44,046 bases of DNA from Alphaproteobacteria bacterium (GCA_016869375.1 VGEH01000020.1:1-44046), one strand, 5' to 3'. Shown: positions 18,758-27,561, numbered from the stretch's first letter. Numbers and translations: made by a program. Notes: generated by a model not told the origin, from the sequence alone.

Positions 18758-19483
18758 CTACTCGTTCTTGTTGCCGAAAAGCTGCAGCAGCATGATGAAC
18801 AGGTTGATGAAGTCGAGGTAGAGCGTCAGCGCGCCCATGATCGCCTTCTTGCCCATCACGTCGGAGGCGTCGAGCTCGTCATAGAGCTCCTTGATCCGCT
18901 GGGTGTCGTAGGCCGTGAGGCCCGTGAACACCAGGACGCCGATCACCGAGATCGCGAACTGCAGCGCCGAGGACGCCAGGAAGATGTTCACGATCGACGC
19001 CAGGATGATGCCGATCAGGCCCATGAACAGGAAGGTGCCGAAGCCCGACAGATCCCGCTTCGTGGTGTAGCCGTAAAGGCTGACGCCGGCGAAGGCGCCC
19101 GCGGTGATGAAGAACACCCGCGCGATGCTCTGGCCGGTGAAGACCAGGAAGATCGAGGCGAGCGACAGCCCCATCAGCGAGGCGTAAACCCAGAAAACCG
19201 CCTGCGCCGTTCCGGCCGACATCGCGTGCACGCGCGCGGCAAGGAAGAAGACCAGCGCAATCGGCGCCAGCATGACGACCCACTTCAGCGGCGAGACGAA
19301 CAGCAGGTTGGCGACCGCCGGGTTGGACATCGCGTAGGTCGCAGTCCCATAGGCGATCAGGCCGGTCAGCGCGAGGGCGCTGGCCATGTAGTTGTAAACG
19401 CTGAGCATGTACTGGCGCAGGCCGACGTCGTACTGGGCGACTTCGGCCTCTGAGCGCGTCATGTACCTACGATCGGTTTCCAT
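18758..19483 (-). CDS. Bax inhibitor-1/YccA-family membrane protein
   Basis: A 241-residue protein with seven hydrophobic segments and the BI-1 family features: a soluble N-terminus (METDRRY, then VGLRQYMLSVYNYM), a Y-G-Y-T-T-K-R-D-L-S loop and a final segment with LTAYDTQRIKELYD before LDFINLFIMLLQLFG. The two Asp residues near the C-terminus form the pH-sensitive latch in bacterial homologues that leak calcium. It has its own terminator and a 126-base upstream gap, so it is monocistronic. Confidence 0.93.
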   Translation of the reverse strand: METDRRYMTRSEAEVAQYDVGLRQYMLSVYNYMASALALTGLIAYGTATYAMSNPAVANLLFVSPLKWVVMLAPIALVFFLAARVHAMSAGTAQAVFWVYASLMGLSLASIFLVFTGQSIARVFFITAGAFAGVSLYGYTTKRDLSGFGTFLFMGLIGIILASIVNIFLASSALQFAISVIGVLVFTGLTAYDTQRIKELYDELDASDVMGKKAIMGALTLYLDFINLFIMLLQLFGNKNE

Positions 19484-19609
19484 TGCAAAGCCCCTTGTTG
19501 ACGACGGTCGGCCGAAGACCGGCCAAGCATCAATGTGGTTTCACCGATGCCAATCGTCAATAGGCTATGCCGCGGCCATGCGCCAACTAAATAAATGATT
19601 TCAAAAGCA

Positions 19610-20740
19610 TTACGGCGCCGCAGCACGGGCCGTTTCGCTCCGGCGCTTCTTCTCTGACAGGCTTTTGAGCTGTCCGCAGGCGGCAAGAATATCTCGGCCC
19701 CTCGGCGTCCTGACGGGCGAGGCGTATCCGGCGGCGTTCACGATATCACCGAAAACCTGGATCGCCTCGTCCGAGGAGCACTCGTACGGGGCGCCCGGCC
19801 AGGCGTTGAACGGGATCAGGTTGATCTTGGCCGGGATGCCCTTGATCAGCTTGACCAGGGCGCGGGCGTCGGCCGGGGAGTCGTTGATCCCCTTCAGCAT
19901 CACGTATTCGAAGGTGATCCGGCGCGCATTGTTGACGCCCGGGTAGGCCTTGCAGGCCTTGATCAGTTCGGCCAGCGGGTATTTCTTGTTAAGGGGGACG
20001 ATCACGTTCCGGATCTCGTCGGTCACCGCATGGAGGGAGACCGCGAGGTTGACGCCGATCTCCTCGCCGCAGCGCTTCATCATCGGCACGACGCCCGCGG
20101 TCGACAGCGTGATCCGGCGCTTGGAGATCGCGATGCCTTCATGGTCCATCACGATCTTGAGAGCCTTCTTCACTTCGTCGAAGTTGTAGAGTGGCTCGCC
20201 CATGCCCATCATGACGATGTTGGAGACCATCCGGCCGTCGGGCGGTGCCGGCCATTCGCCGAGCCGGTCGCGGGCGACCAGGATCTGCTGGACGATCTCG
20301 GGCGCGGTCAGGTTGCGGACCAGCCGCTGCGTGCCGGTATGGCAGAACTTGCAGGTCAGGGTGCAGCCTACCTGGGAGGAGACGCAGAGCGTGCCGCGAT
20401 CCTCCTCCGGGATGTGCACGCTCTCGATCTCGTTGGCGTCGCCGAGCTTGAGCAGCCATTTCGACGTGCCGTCGAGGGATTGCTGCGCCCGGCTCACCTC
20501 CGGCCGGGCGACGACATAGCGCTCCGCCAGTTTCGCCTGCATCGGCTTGGCGATCGTGCTCATCACCTCGAAGGAGGTGGCGCCGCGGTGATAGATCCAG
20601 TGCCAGAGCTGGCGTGCGCGGAAGGCCGGCAGGCCGAAGCTCGCGAGCTCGGCCTCCAGCTCCTCGCGCGAAAGACCGACGAGGTTGATGCGCGCGGCGC
20701 TATCCGTCATCGCCGGAATATGGGTCGCCGGGGCCGTCAT
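19610..20740 (-). CDS. rlmN: dual-specificity 23S rRNA/tRNA adenine-C2 methyltransferase
   Basis: A 376-residue radical SAM enzyme that methylates C2 of A2503 in 23S rRNA and A37 in some tRNAs. The cluster-binding motif is C126-x3-C130-x2-C133 in [16 protein letters not shown]. The methyl-carrying and resolving cysteines expected in the family are C355 and C119. [10 protein letters not shown] and [16 protein letters not shown] are family signatures. The start ATG overlaps the IalB stop by 4 bases (ATGA), so the two are co-transcribed. Confidence 0.95.
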   Translation of the reverse strand: MTAPATHIPAMTDSAARINLVGLSREELEAELASFGLPAFRARQLWHWIYHRGATSFEVMSTIAKPMQAKLAERYVVARPEVSRAQQSLDGTSKWLLKLGDANEIESVHIPEEDRGTLCVSSQVGCTLTCKFCHTGTQRLVRNLTAPEIVQQILVARDRLGEWPAPPDGRMVSNIVMMGMGEPLYNFDEVKKALKIVMDHEGIAISKRRITLSTAGVVPMMKRCGEEIGVNLAVSLHAVTDEIRNVIVPLNKKYPLAELIKACKAYPGVNNARRITFEYVMLKGINDSPADARALVKLIKGIPAKINLIPFNAWPGAPYECSSDEAIQVFGDIVNAAGYASPVRTPRGRDILAACGQLKSLSEKKRRSETARAAAP

Positions 20741-21243
20741 TTCACGCCGCAGGCCTGGTTGATCGCTTGGTGCGCGCGGCCGAAGCCGGTCAGCGAGAAG
20801 CTGTCCGTCGACTCGGGCCCCCGCGTCGGCGCCGCCTTGACCACCAGCGTCGCCCCCTTCACCAGCGCCTGCACCAGCGCCTTGTCCGTCTTTTCATCGT
20901 GCGCCCAGGCGCGATCGTCTTTGGTGAAGAGCTTGAAGACCGTGCCGCCGACCGTCGCCTCGGCCTCGCTGTTGGCCTTGAGGGTGTAGCCGGCACCGAA
21001 GCTGACCACGTCGATCGCTTTGGCCCCCGGCCGGTGGGTCACCTTCAGGAAGACCTGGCCTCGGTTCTGCGGGCCGCCCTTCGAATCGCTGGGCTGAGAC
21101 GCGAGATAGCAGACGGGCTTCCCTTCCTCCAGATAGGTGAAGGCGCTCCACTTCTCGAAATTGCCGAGCTCGCGCGTCGATTGCGCGGCGGCCGGGGCCG
21201 CAGTAAGCGACAAAAAGGCGACAAGAAGGACCAAGCGGAGCAT
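20737..21243 (-). CDS. invasion-associated locus B (IalB) family protein
   Basis: A 168-residue exported protein. Residues 1-21 are a signal peptide ([20 protein letters not shown], cleavage before QSTRE). The mature part has the IalB pattern: WSAFTY, a Cys in [10 protein letters not shown] paired with the Cys near the C-terminus (NQACGVK), and a beta-rich middle. IalB homologues are periplasmic or outer-surface proteins of alphaproteobacteria; in Bartonella one promotes erythrocyte invasion, but in free-living species the role is unknown. It is the first gene of the rlmN transcript and divergent from the ECF sigma gene. Confidence 0.88.
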   Translation of the reverse strand: MLRLVLLVAFLSLTAAPAAAQSTRELGNFEKWSAFTYLEEGKPVCYLASQPSDSKGGPQNRGQVFLKVTHRPGAKAIDVVSFGAGYTLKANSEAEATVGGTVFKLFTKDDRAWAHDEKTDKALVQALVKGATLVVKAAPTRGPESTDSFSLTGFGRAHQAINQACGVK

Positions 21244-21284
21244 GGCCTCCTATAACCCCCGCCGGGCAGGGTTGCCAATGCGTG

Positions 21285-21313
21285 TGATCCGCCCCCTAAA
21301 CGACTGCGTATCC
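21285..21313 (+). promoter_or_regulatory. candidate RpoE-type (ECF11) autoregulated promoter
   Basis: TGATCC at 21285-21290 matches the -35 element of RpoE-ChrR group sigma factors, and 18 bases later TATCC starts at 21309, a partial match to the TAAGA -10 element. Transcription from here would begin close to 21320, which would put the GTG at 21319 at or before the first transcribed base and so favours the ATG at 21379 as the gene start. Confidence 0.5.
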
Positions 21314-21378
21314 AGCTCGTGACCGCCCTCGCCTTACCGACCCTTGTCCAGGCCCGCCGCTTCGGAGCAAATAAGCCC

Positions 21379-21957
21379 ATGCAGCGCCTGGAGCCGCGCC
21401 CCGCCTTGGGCGCCCGCGAACTCGACGATCTCGTCCTCAAGGTCGGACGCGGCCGTGATCGCGAGGCTTTCATCAGCCTCTACAAGCATTTCGCTCCGCG
21501 GGTGAAGGCCTACCTGCTTCGGCTCGGCGCCGACGACACCGCCGCCGAGGAAGCGACCCAGGAGACCATGCTTTCCCTCTGGCGCCGCGCCGACAGCTTC
21601 GATCCGAGCCAGGCCGGTGCTGGTACCTGGGTCTTCACCATCGCCCGCAACCGCCGCATCGACCTGATCCGCCGCGAGCGCCGTCCGGAGGCCGACGAGA
21701 GTGCCGCCGAGCAGGTCGCCGACCCGGCCGAGCCCGCCGACCAGGCGATCGCCGCCGCGGAACGCGACAAGCGCGTACGCGTTGCCCTCGAGGTACTGCC
21801 GCGCGAGCAGGCCGCCCTGATCGAGATGGCCTACTACCAGGATCTGACCCAGACGGCGATCGCCGCCAAGACCGGGCTTCCCCTCGGCACCGTCAAATCG
21901 CGCTTCCGCCTCGCCTTCGCGCGCCTGAAGCGCGTGCTCGAAGGAGACCCGTCGTGA
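21379..21957 (+). CDS. rpoE: ECF RNA polymerase sigma factor, RpoE-ChrR group
   Basis: A 192-residue sigma factor of the ECF type. Region 2 shows FISLYKHFAPRVKAYLLRLG, EEATQETMLSLWRRA and WVFTIARNRRIDLIRRERRP; region 4 ends with TAIAAKTGLPLGTVKSRFRL. The next gene, overlapping by 4 bases (GTGA), encodes a ChrR-type anti-sigma factor, which places it in the group known from Rhodobacter to respond to singlet oxygen and organic peroxides. A TGATCC box upstream suggests autoregulation. A longer form starting at GTG 21319 is possible but conflicts with that promoter. Confidence 0.9.
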   Translation: MQRLEPRPALGARELDDLVLKVGRGRDREAFISLYKHFAPRVKAYLLRLGADDTAAEEATQETMLSLWRRADSFDPSQAGAGTWVFTIARNRRIDLIRRERRPEADESAAEQVADPAEPADQAIAAAERDKRVRVALEVLPREQAALIEMAYYQDLTQTAIAAKTGLPLGTVKSRFRLAFARLKRVLEGDPS

Positions 21958-22598
21958 GCCGTCATCACCCCTCGCCCGAAACCCTCATGTGCTATGCGGC
22001 GGGCAGCCTGCCCGAGCCGCATTCGCTCGTGATCGCGACGCATCTCTCGCTCTGCGCGGCGTGCCGCGCGGACACGGCGGAGATGGATGCGCTCGGCGGC
22101 GCGATGCTCGAAGATTTGTCGCCGACACTCATGGAGCCGGACGCGCGTGACCGGCTTCTTGAGCGGCTGGAAGAGCCGGAGGTACCGAGACCGGCGCCGC
22201 CGCCGTCCGATCCGGTGCTACCCTCGCCGCTTCGCGCCTATGTCGGCCGCGGCATCGACGCCATCGCCTGGAAGAAGCTGGGGCGCGGCATCGAGGAGTT
22301 CCGCCTGCCTATCCCGGGCGGCGACACCTATACGACGCGCCTCATCCGCATCGCCGCGGGACGCGACGTCCCCTCCCACAGCCATGACGGCGACGAGCTG
22401 ACCCTGGTGCTGGCCGGTGGCTTCACCGACGGGGATCAGAACTACCGCCGTGGCGATCTCGCGGCCGATGCCGATCCGGCAGTGCCGCACCGCCCGGTGG
22501 CGGATGCCGACGGCGCCTGCATCTGCCTGATCGTCACCGAGGGAAAGCTCCGCTTTTCCGGTCCTCTGGGTCCGCTGCTGACCTACTTCCGCGGCTGA
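21954..22598 (+). CDS. chrR: ChrR-type zinc-binding anti-sigma factor
   Basis: A 214-residue two-domain anti-sigma factor. The N-terminal anti-sigma domain (about 1-85) has the zinc motif H30-x3-C34-x2-C37 with H5 as the likely fourth ligand. After a Pro-rich linker the C-terminal cupin domain (about 105-200) has HSHDGDE and a later His in AVPHRP as metal ligands; in Rhodobacter this domain is needed for the response to singlet oxygen. It holds the sigma factor inactive until stress. Its end overlaps the convergent SpoU gene by 16 bases. Confidence 0.92.
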   Translation: MSRHHPSPETLMCYAAGSLPEPHSLVIATHLSLCAACRADTAEMDALGGAMLEDLSPTLMEPDARDRLLERLEEPEVPRPAPPPSDPVLPSPLRAYVGRGIDAIAWKKLGRGIEEFRLPIPGGDTYTTRLIRIAAGRDVPSHSHDGDELTLVLAGGFTDGDQNYRRGDLAADADPAVPHRPVADADGACICLIVTEGKLRFSGPLGPLLTYFRG

Positions 22599-23131
22599 TC
22601 TGTCTTCGGCCGCAGGTATCGCGGTTGGCCGTACTCCTGGACCGGCAGCGCTTCCGTCGGTCCGCCGGCCCTGACCGGGCGCGGCGCGAAGCGGCCGAGA
22701 CTGACCAGCCGGTCATACATGACCAACGCCCCAGCCAACGACAGGTTGATCGAGAAGCGGGTCGGGATCTTCACCACGTGCGCGCAGCGCGCGACGAGGT
22801 CGGCGGATAGCCCGCCGCGCTCCGGCCCCAGCACATAGGCGGCATTGAGCGGGTGGCGGAAGCTCGGCAGCTCGATCGCCTCGTCGACGATCTCGACGCC
22901 GACGAGCTGGCAGCCTTGCGGCAGCCAGAAGCTCTTGAGATCCGGGTATTCGTAGAGGGGCAGGCTGCCTGCGGCATCCGAGGTATCGGCGAGGTTACCC
23001 TCGTCGCGCTCGTAGGACGCCGCGATAGTGAAGGCGAAAGAGGCGCTGAAGGCATGCGCGGTGCGCAGCAGCGCGCCGAGATTCATCGGCTTGTGCACGC
23101 CTTCGATGCCGATACCGAAATAGCCCCGCAT
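22583..23131 (-). CDS. TrmH/SpoU-family RNA 2'-O-methyltransferase
   Basis: A 182-residue protein of the SPOUT class. The three family motifs are all present: NLGALLRTAHAF near residue 16, LGPERGGLS near 105 and IPTRFSINLSLAGALVMYDR near 125-145, which form the knotted SAM site. It lacks the extra N-terminal RNA-binding domain of larger members, so a tRNA target such as the wobble base or position 18 is possible but unproven. ATG 23131 follows AGGTGGGA; longer frames upstream overlap the asparaginase promoter and are rejected. Confidence 0.87.
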   Translation of the reverse strand: MRGYFGIGIEGVHKPMNLGALLRTAHAFSASFAFTIAASYERDEGNLADTSDAAGSLPLYEYPDLKSFWLPQGCQLVGVEIVDEAIELPSFRHPLNAAYVLGPERGGLSADLVARCAHVVKIPTRFSINLSLAGALVMYDRLVSLGRFAPRPVRAGGPTEALPVQEYGQPRYLRPKTDQPRK

Positions 23132-23210
23132 TTCCCACCTCTTGGGCGGCGGACCTTGCACGACGTCGGTAGCCGGAGCAAGGTCACGGCCCCTCCTCTC
23201 GGTAACCTCA

Positions 23211-24209
23211 ATGACCGCCAATCCCGTGCTTGTCGACGTCACCCGCGGCACCATGGTCGAAAGCCGCCACCGCGGCGCCATCGCCGTGCTCGACGCCAAG
23301 GGCCGCGTCGCCGAGCAGGGCGGCGACATCGATCAGCCGATCTATCCGCGCTCGGCGATCAAGCCGCTGCAGTCGATCCTCCTGGTCGAGACGGGCGCCG
23401 CCGATCGCTTCGGCCTGACCGACGAGCACCTGACCCTGGCTTCCTCCTCGCACAATGGCGAGCCGATGCACACGGAGCGCGTGACCGACTGGCTTGAGCA
23501 GCTCGACCTGTCCGTCGATGACCTGGAGTGCGGCAAGCAGATGCCACTCCATGCGCCGACCGCCGAAGCGATGATCAGGTCAGGCGAAAAGCCGACCGCC
23601 GTTCACAACAACTGCTCGGGCAAGCATTCCGGCTTCCTGTCAGTCTGCGTGCATATGGGCTGGCCGACCAAGGGCTACACCAGACCCGACCACCCGGTGC
23701 AGCAGGCGCTGCTCAAGCTGTTCGAGGAACTCGGCGACGCGAAGCTCGAGGGCGGTCCGCGCGGCACCGATGGCTGCGGCATCCCGGTCTTCGGCTACAC
23801 GCTGCGCCAGATGGCCCTTGCCCTGGCCCGCCTCGCCGACCCGTCTGGCCTGGAGCCGGCGCGCGCCGAGGCCTGCCTGCGCATGCAGGCGGCGATCCCG
23901 AAGAACCCGCTGTTGATCGCCGGCACCGGGCGCTGGGACTCCGCCGTGCTCGCCGCTGTCGGCAAGGATCTCGTGGTCAAAGGCGGCGCCGAGGGCATGC
24001 ATGCGGCGGCGCTGCGGTCGAAGGGTCTCGGCATCGCGCTCAAGATCGACGACGGCGCCGGCCGCGCCTCGCAGATCGCGCTCGGCAACGCGCTGAAGCA
24101 GCATGGCGCCCTGACGGAGGCGCAGCTGCAGACATTATCCTCGCAGCTCATGCAGCCGCTAAAGAACTGGGCCGGAACCCATGTCGGCGATGTGAGGCCG
24201 GCCTTCTAG
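23211..24209 (+). CDS. L-asparaginase, Rhizobium etli ReAV type
   Basis: A 332-residue asparaginase of the class 3 (R. etli) family, unrelated to the E. coli or plant enzymes. Counting from ATG 23211, every key residue falls at the same number as in the crystallised R. etli ReAV enzyme: the S48-x2-K51 pair in PRSAIKPLQ, S80 in ASSSHNGEP, the zinc-site cysteines C135 and C189 with D187, and K138 in NNCSGKHSG. It hydrolyses asparagine to aspartate and ammonia, probably in the cytoplasm since no signal peptide is seen. It is convergent with rarD (4-base overlap). Confidence 0.92.
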   Translation: MTANPVLVDVTRGTMVESRHRGAIAVLDAKGRVAEQGGDIDQPIYPRSAIKPLQSILLVETGAADRFGLTDEHLTLASSSHNGEPMHTERVTDWLEQLDLSVDDLECGKQMPLHAPTAEAMIRSGEKPTAVHNNCSGKHSGFLSVCVHMGWPTKGYTRPDHPVQQALLKLFEELGDAKLEGGPRGTDGCGIPVFGYTLRQMALALARLADPSGLEPARAEACLRMQAAIPKNPLLIAGTGRWDSAVLAAVGKDLVVKGGAEGMHAAALRSKGLGIALKIDDGAGRASQIALGNALKQHGALTEAQLQTLSSQLMQPLKNWAGTHVGDVRPAF

Positions 24210-25093
24210 GCCTTGCTCTTGCGGACGCTCTCGATCGTGTGCAGCACGAGCGCCGCCCAGATGAAGCCGAAGGCCGCCATATGCGCCGTGGTGAAGGGCT
24301 CGCCATAGAGGCCGACCGCGAGCAGGAAGTTCAGGGACGGCGCGATGAACTGGATCAGGCTGATCGCGACCAGCGACAGCCGGCGCGCCGCGGCGATGAA
24401 CCAGATCAGCGGCACCGCCGTGACGATGCCGGATACGGACAGCAAGGCCCAGGTTGACAGGTCGGCGGTCGCGGTTGCGCTGGCCGGCCCTTGCCAGATG
24501 AGAAACGCCACGACGAAAGGCATCATTAGCAGGGTTTCGATCAGGAGCCCGGAAACCGGGTCGGCCGGCGCCAGCTTTCTGATCAAGGTGTAGGCCGGCA
24601 TGGTCAGCGCGACACAGAGCGCGACCCAGGGGATCGCGCCGAAGCGGACGACCAGCACGCCGACGCCGATCGTCGCGAGCGCGAAGGCGATCCACTGCCG
24701 GGATGACGGCCGCTCCTTCAGGAGCACGACGCCGAAGACCGCTGCCATCAGCGGAGTGATGTAGTAGCCGAGGCTGGCCTCGACCAGGCGATCCACCGCG
24801 ATCGCCCAGATGTAGATGAGCCAAGTGCCGCTGATGAGAAGCGACGAGGCGACGAAGACCAGGATGCGGCGGCCGGCGATGAGCGGGAGAAGTCCGGCAA
24901 GCCGCCCGCCGCCGATCGCGAGCAACGCGAGGAACGGCACCGACCAGAGGATCCGGTGGGCGGTCATGTCGAGCGCCGGCACATGGCCGAGCCATTTGAA
25001 GTAGATCGGGAAGAGACCCCAGACGACGAACGCGGCAAGGCCGTAGAGATATCCCGCGCGGATCGAGGCAGCCGTCGCCGGCTCAGCGGCCAA
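24206..25093 (-). CDS. rarD: RarD-type EamA/DMT permease
   Basis: A 295-residue inner-membrane protein with about ten hydrophobic segments in two EamA halves. It matches RarD in the start YLYGLAAFVVWGLFPIYFK, the loop HRILWSVPFL and GYYITPLMAAVFGVV. E. coli RarD is annotated as chloramphenicol-sensitive protein of unknown substrate. The start is TTG 25093, 7 bases after GGAG and 11 bases inside the 3' end of the aminotransferase gene; no ATG or GTG is available nearby, so translational coupling with the aminotransferase is likely. Confidence 0.87.
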   Translation of the reverse strand: MAAEPATAASIRAGYLYGLAAFVVWGLFPIYFKWLGHVPALDMTAHRILWSVPFLALLAIGGGRLAGLLPLIAGRRILVFVASSLLISGTWLIYIWAIAVDRLVEASLGYYITPLMAAVFGVVLLKERPSSRQWIAFALATIGVGVLVVRFGAIPWVALCVALTMPAYTLIRKLAPADPVSGLLIETLLMMPFVVAFLIWQGPASATATADLSTWALLSVSGIVTAVPLIWFIAAARRLSLVAISLIQFIAPSLNFLLAVGLYGEPFTTAHMAAFGFIWAALVLHTIESVRKSKA

Positions 25094-26258
25094 GCGCGAT
25101 CTCCAGCCGGTCGAGGGCGCGGCTGAGAGTCTCGAGCTCGCTGGCGAAGCAGAGGCGCAGATGGCCCTCGCCGCCCGGCCCGAAGGCGACGCCGGGTGCC
25201 AGGCCGACCTTGTGCTTGCCGGCGAGCTGGGTCGCGAAGGCGAGGCTGTCGGCCATGCCCTCGACCGCGAAGAAGGAATAGAGCGCGCCGGCCGGCTTGG
25301 TCGTCCGGATGCGCGGATGCGCCGCCAGGCGCTGATGCACGAGATCGCGGCCGTGGCGAAGCCGCTCGACCTGATGCGCGACGAAGGGCTCGCCGTCGCG
25401 GATCGCGGTTATGCCTCCCCATTGCACGAAGCTCGCGGCCGAGGCGGTGTTGAACTCCTGCAGCTTCGCGAGGTCGTCGATGACGTCGGTCGGCGCCACC
25501 AGCCACCCCAGCCGCCAGCCGGTCATCGACCAGTTCTTGGAGAAGCTGTTGATGGCGATGACGCGATCCTCGGGTTCGGCGATCGACAGCACCGACGGGG
25601 CGAGACCGCCCTCGAAGACGATACGTTCATAGACTTCGTCGACGACGAGCCAGACGCCGTGCTTTCGGCAGAGGTCGAGCATGACCTTCTGCTCGGCCGC
25701 GCTCATCATCCAGCCGGTCGGATTGCAGGGTGAGTTGACGAACAGGACCTTCGGGCGCCGCGCGATCGCCTCGGCCAGCCTTTGGGTGTCGAGCGTCCAG
25801 CTTCCGTCCTTCACCGACATCTCGATCAGCTCGACCGTCGCCCCGGCAAGCCGCGAGGCTTCCGAGATGTTGGGCCAGAGCGGGCTGGTGGTGAGAACCG
25901 TGTCGCCCGGATCGACGAGCAGCTGGACGACGAGCTGGATCGCGCTCATGCCCGAGGCGGTGATGACGATCCGGTCCGCCGCGATCGGCCGGCCCTTGAG
26001 GCGGCTCTGGTACTCGGCGACCGTCCGGCGCAGCTCGGGCACGCCGAGGCTCGGCACGTAGTAGGTCTTGCCTTCGTTCATCGCCTTGGACGCGGCATCG
26101 CAGATGAAGGCCGGTGTCGGCAGGTCGGGCTCGCCGAACCAGAGCCGGATGATCTCGGCATCCGCCATGAAGGGATTGGCGACTTCGCGGATCTTGGAGT
26201 CGGCGACCGACTTGACCAGAGCCCGGGGACCGGGGCGGCCGACAACGGAAGCATTCAT
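25083..26258 (-). CDS. PLP-dependent class I/II aminotransferase
   Basis: A 391-residue fold-type I aminotransferase. The PLP lysine is K241 in NSFSKNWSMTGWRLG; N179 in NSPCNPTG, D207 and Y210 in VVDEVY, and R249 bind cofactor and substrate carboxylate. It is of the aspartate/aromatic subgroup (AspC-like, Igamma), exact substrate unknown. It is 10 bases after the small unknown gene and overlaps rarD, so the run from acetoacetyl-CoA synthetase to rarD may be one long transcript. Confidence 0.92.
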   Translation of the reverse strand: MNASVVGRPGPRALVKSVADSKIREVANPFMADAEIIRLWFGEPDLPTPAFICDAASKAMNEGKTYYVPSLGVPELRRTVAEYQSRLKGRPIAADRIVITASGMSAIQLVVQLLVDPGDTVLTTSPLWPNISEASRLAGATVELIEMSVKDGSWTLDTQRLAEAIARRPKVLFVNSPCNPTGWMMSAAEQKVMLDLCRKHGVWLVVDEVYERIVFEGGLAPSVLSIAEPEDRVIAINSFSKNWSMTGWRLGWLVAPTDVIDDLAKLQEFNTASAASFVQWGGITAIRDGEPFVAHQVERLRHGRDLVHQRLAAHPRIRTTKPAGALYSFFAVEGMADSLAFATQLAGKHKVGLAPGVAFGPGGEGHLRLCFASELETLSRALDRLEIALGR

Positions 26259-26268
26259 GACAGGCTCT

Positions 26269-26571
26269 CTATTCGCTCGCCGGTTTCGGCGGTCTCAGGA
26301 ATTGGACCGGATCCTGGCCGAAGATCTTCGTGAAGGCCATGATCACTTCGGCTCTAGCCTGGTCGTCGACGACAAGCGGCTCCCTGTCGTAATCGGTCTT
26401 GGCCAGGACGTTCCGGCGGCATAGCTCGATATAGGCATCCATCAGCTCGGAAAAAGCCATGAATCCGCGCGCCCCGATGGTATCCGAGCGGACGCGGAAG
26501 ACGGCCGTAACCCCGCCCATACGCGTCAGCATCGTCTGCAGGTCGTTGAGGCGATGGAGGTCATCGATCAC
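26269..26571 (-). CDS. small hypothetical protein next to the diguanylate cyclase
   Basis: A 100-residue protein starting at GTG 26571, which overlaps the diguanylate cyclase stop (GTGA) and has AAGGAG 8 bases upstream. It has no signal peptide or membrane segment; it looks mostly helical, with GGVTAVFRVRSDTIGARGF near 20-39 and MAFTKIFGQDPVQFLRPP near the end. I do not recognise a family. Tight coupling suggests it works with, or is dosed with, the cyclase. Confidence 0.72.
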   Translation of the reverse strand: MIDDLHRLNDLQTMLTRMGGVTAVFRVRSDTIGARGFMAFSELMDAYIELCRRNVLAKTDYDREPLVVDDQARAEVIMAFTKIFGQDPVQFLRPPKPASE

Positions 26572-27554
26572 CGTCGTGACTCCTTCTGCGGGCGCTGCGA
26601 TCGGCCCATCTTGGCTGCTTCGGCTGGTGTGCTTGCGGTCTCGGTCACTGCCAGATCGGGATGCCAGAGCTCGATGCGATTGCGGCCGGCCCTCTTGGCG
26701 GCATAGAGCGCCGCGTCGGCGCGCGCGATCACCTCCTCGACGGAGGCCCCCGGCGTCAGCTCGGCAACGCCGAAAGAGGCGGTGACCGGCAGCAACTTGC
26801 CACCCGACAAAGGCACCGGCCGCGCGTCGAGCCGCTCGCGAAGGCGGTCCAAGGCGACGATCGCCTGGTCGGGCGTCGTCTCCGGCAGGCAGAAGAGGAA
26901 CTCCTCGCCGCCGTACCGGAACAGCGCGTCGTAGGGGCGGAGCCCGGAGAGGAAGATCTCCGCTGCCGAGGCGAGGACCTGGTCGCCGACGACATGCCCA
27001 TGCGTGTCGTTGACCTTTTTGAAATGGTCGAGGTCGCCGAGCGCCAAGCAGCACGGCTGCTTCGAGCGCCGCGAGCGGCTGCGTTCGCGCTCGAGCTCCG
27101 CCAGCATGCTCTGGCGGTTCTGCACGCCGGTCAGCGGATCGAGCTCGGCCAGCGCCGCGCGGAACGCCTTGGCCAGCCGCCGCGTGCCGCTGGTGAAGGC
27201 GTCGACCTTGTCCATGAAGGCGTCGTATTCCTCCGGCGGCATCTTCGGGTCTTTGATGCCGCGCTGGGCCAGCCACCGCGCATGGTCGTGCATGCGCTTA
27301 TGCGACTCCGCCAGCGTGTGGAAGGCGACCTGATCGACGAGACCGTCCTCTTTGTGCAGGTCGTACCAGGCGCCGAAATGCGTGAGGAAATGCGCGTTCT
27401 CGCTGGTCAGCTCCTTCGGCGGATGCGGCGCCTTGGACAGGACCGTGCGGTGCCACCGGCGGAGCCATTCCGTGACCTCGCCATCGGCCTCCTCGAGCAC
27501 GCTCAGGATCTGCTCGATTGACCGCCGCGAGAGGGAGTGAAGAACGTCGCTCAC
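26568..27554 (-). CDS. diguanylate cyclase with DgcZ-like N-terminal domain
   Basis: A 328-residue protein from GTG 27554. The C-terminal GGDEF domain starts with DPLTGVQNRQSM (139-150) and has the active GGEEF motif at 215-219 and an inhibitory RxxD site (RPYD, 206-209), so it should make cyclic di-GMP under product control. The N-terminal 120 residues align by eye with the CZB zinc-sensor domain of E. coli DgcZ: THFGAWYD for CQFGRWID and ESHKRMHDH for SAHQHMHNC. Two ligands are kept (H85, H89) but the matches to DgcZ H22 and C52 are V27 and T58. Zinc sensing may be lost or remodelled. It follows the acetoacetyl-CoA synthetase with a small overlap. Confidence 0.88.
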   Translation of the reverse strand: MSDVLHSLSRRSIEQILSVLEEADGEVTEWLRRWHRTVLSKAPHPPKELTSENAHFLTHFGAWYDLHKEDGLVDQVAFHTLAESHKRMHDHARWLAQRGIKDPKMPPEEYDAFMDKVDAFTSGTRRLAKAFRAALAELDPLTGVQNRQSMLAELERERSRSRRSKQPCCLALGDLDHFKKVNDTHGHVVGDQVLASAAEIFLSGLRPYDALFRYGGEEFLFCLPETTPDQAIVALDRLRERLDARPVPLSGGKLLPVTASFGVAELTPGASVEEVIARADAALYAAKRAGRNRIELWHPDLAVTETASTPAEAAKMGRSQRPQKESRR

Positions 27555-27561
27555 CGCGCGC

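Noticed and set aside
18737-19453. Plus-strand frame opposite the BI-1 gene rich in Asp, Glu, His and Arg
   Set aside because: Such composition is typical of the complement of a hydrophobic membrane protein gene; BI-1 motifs on the minus strand are clear.
19532-19560. TTGACG and CACATT spaced by 17 bases as a promoter for the BI-1 gene
   Set aside because: The -35 is good but the -10 matches the consensus at only three of six bases, which is within chance.
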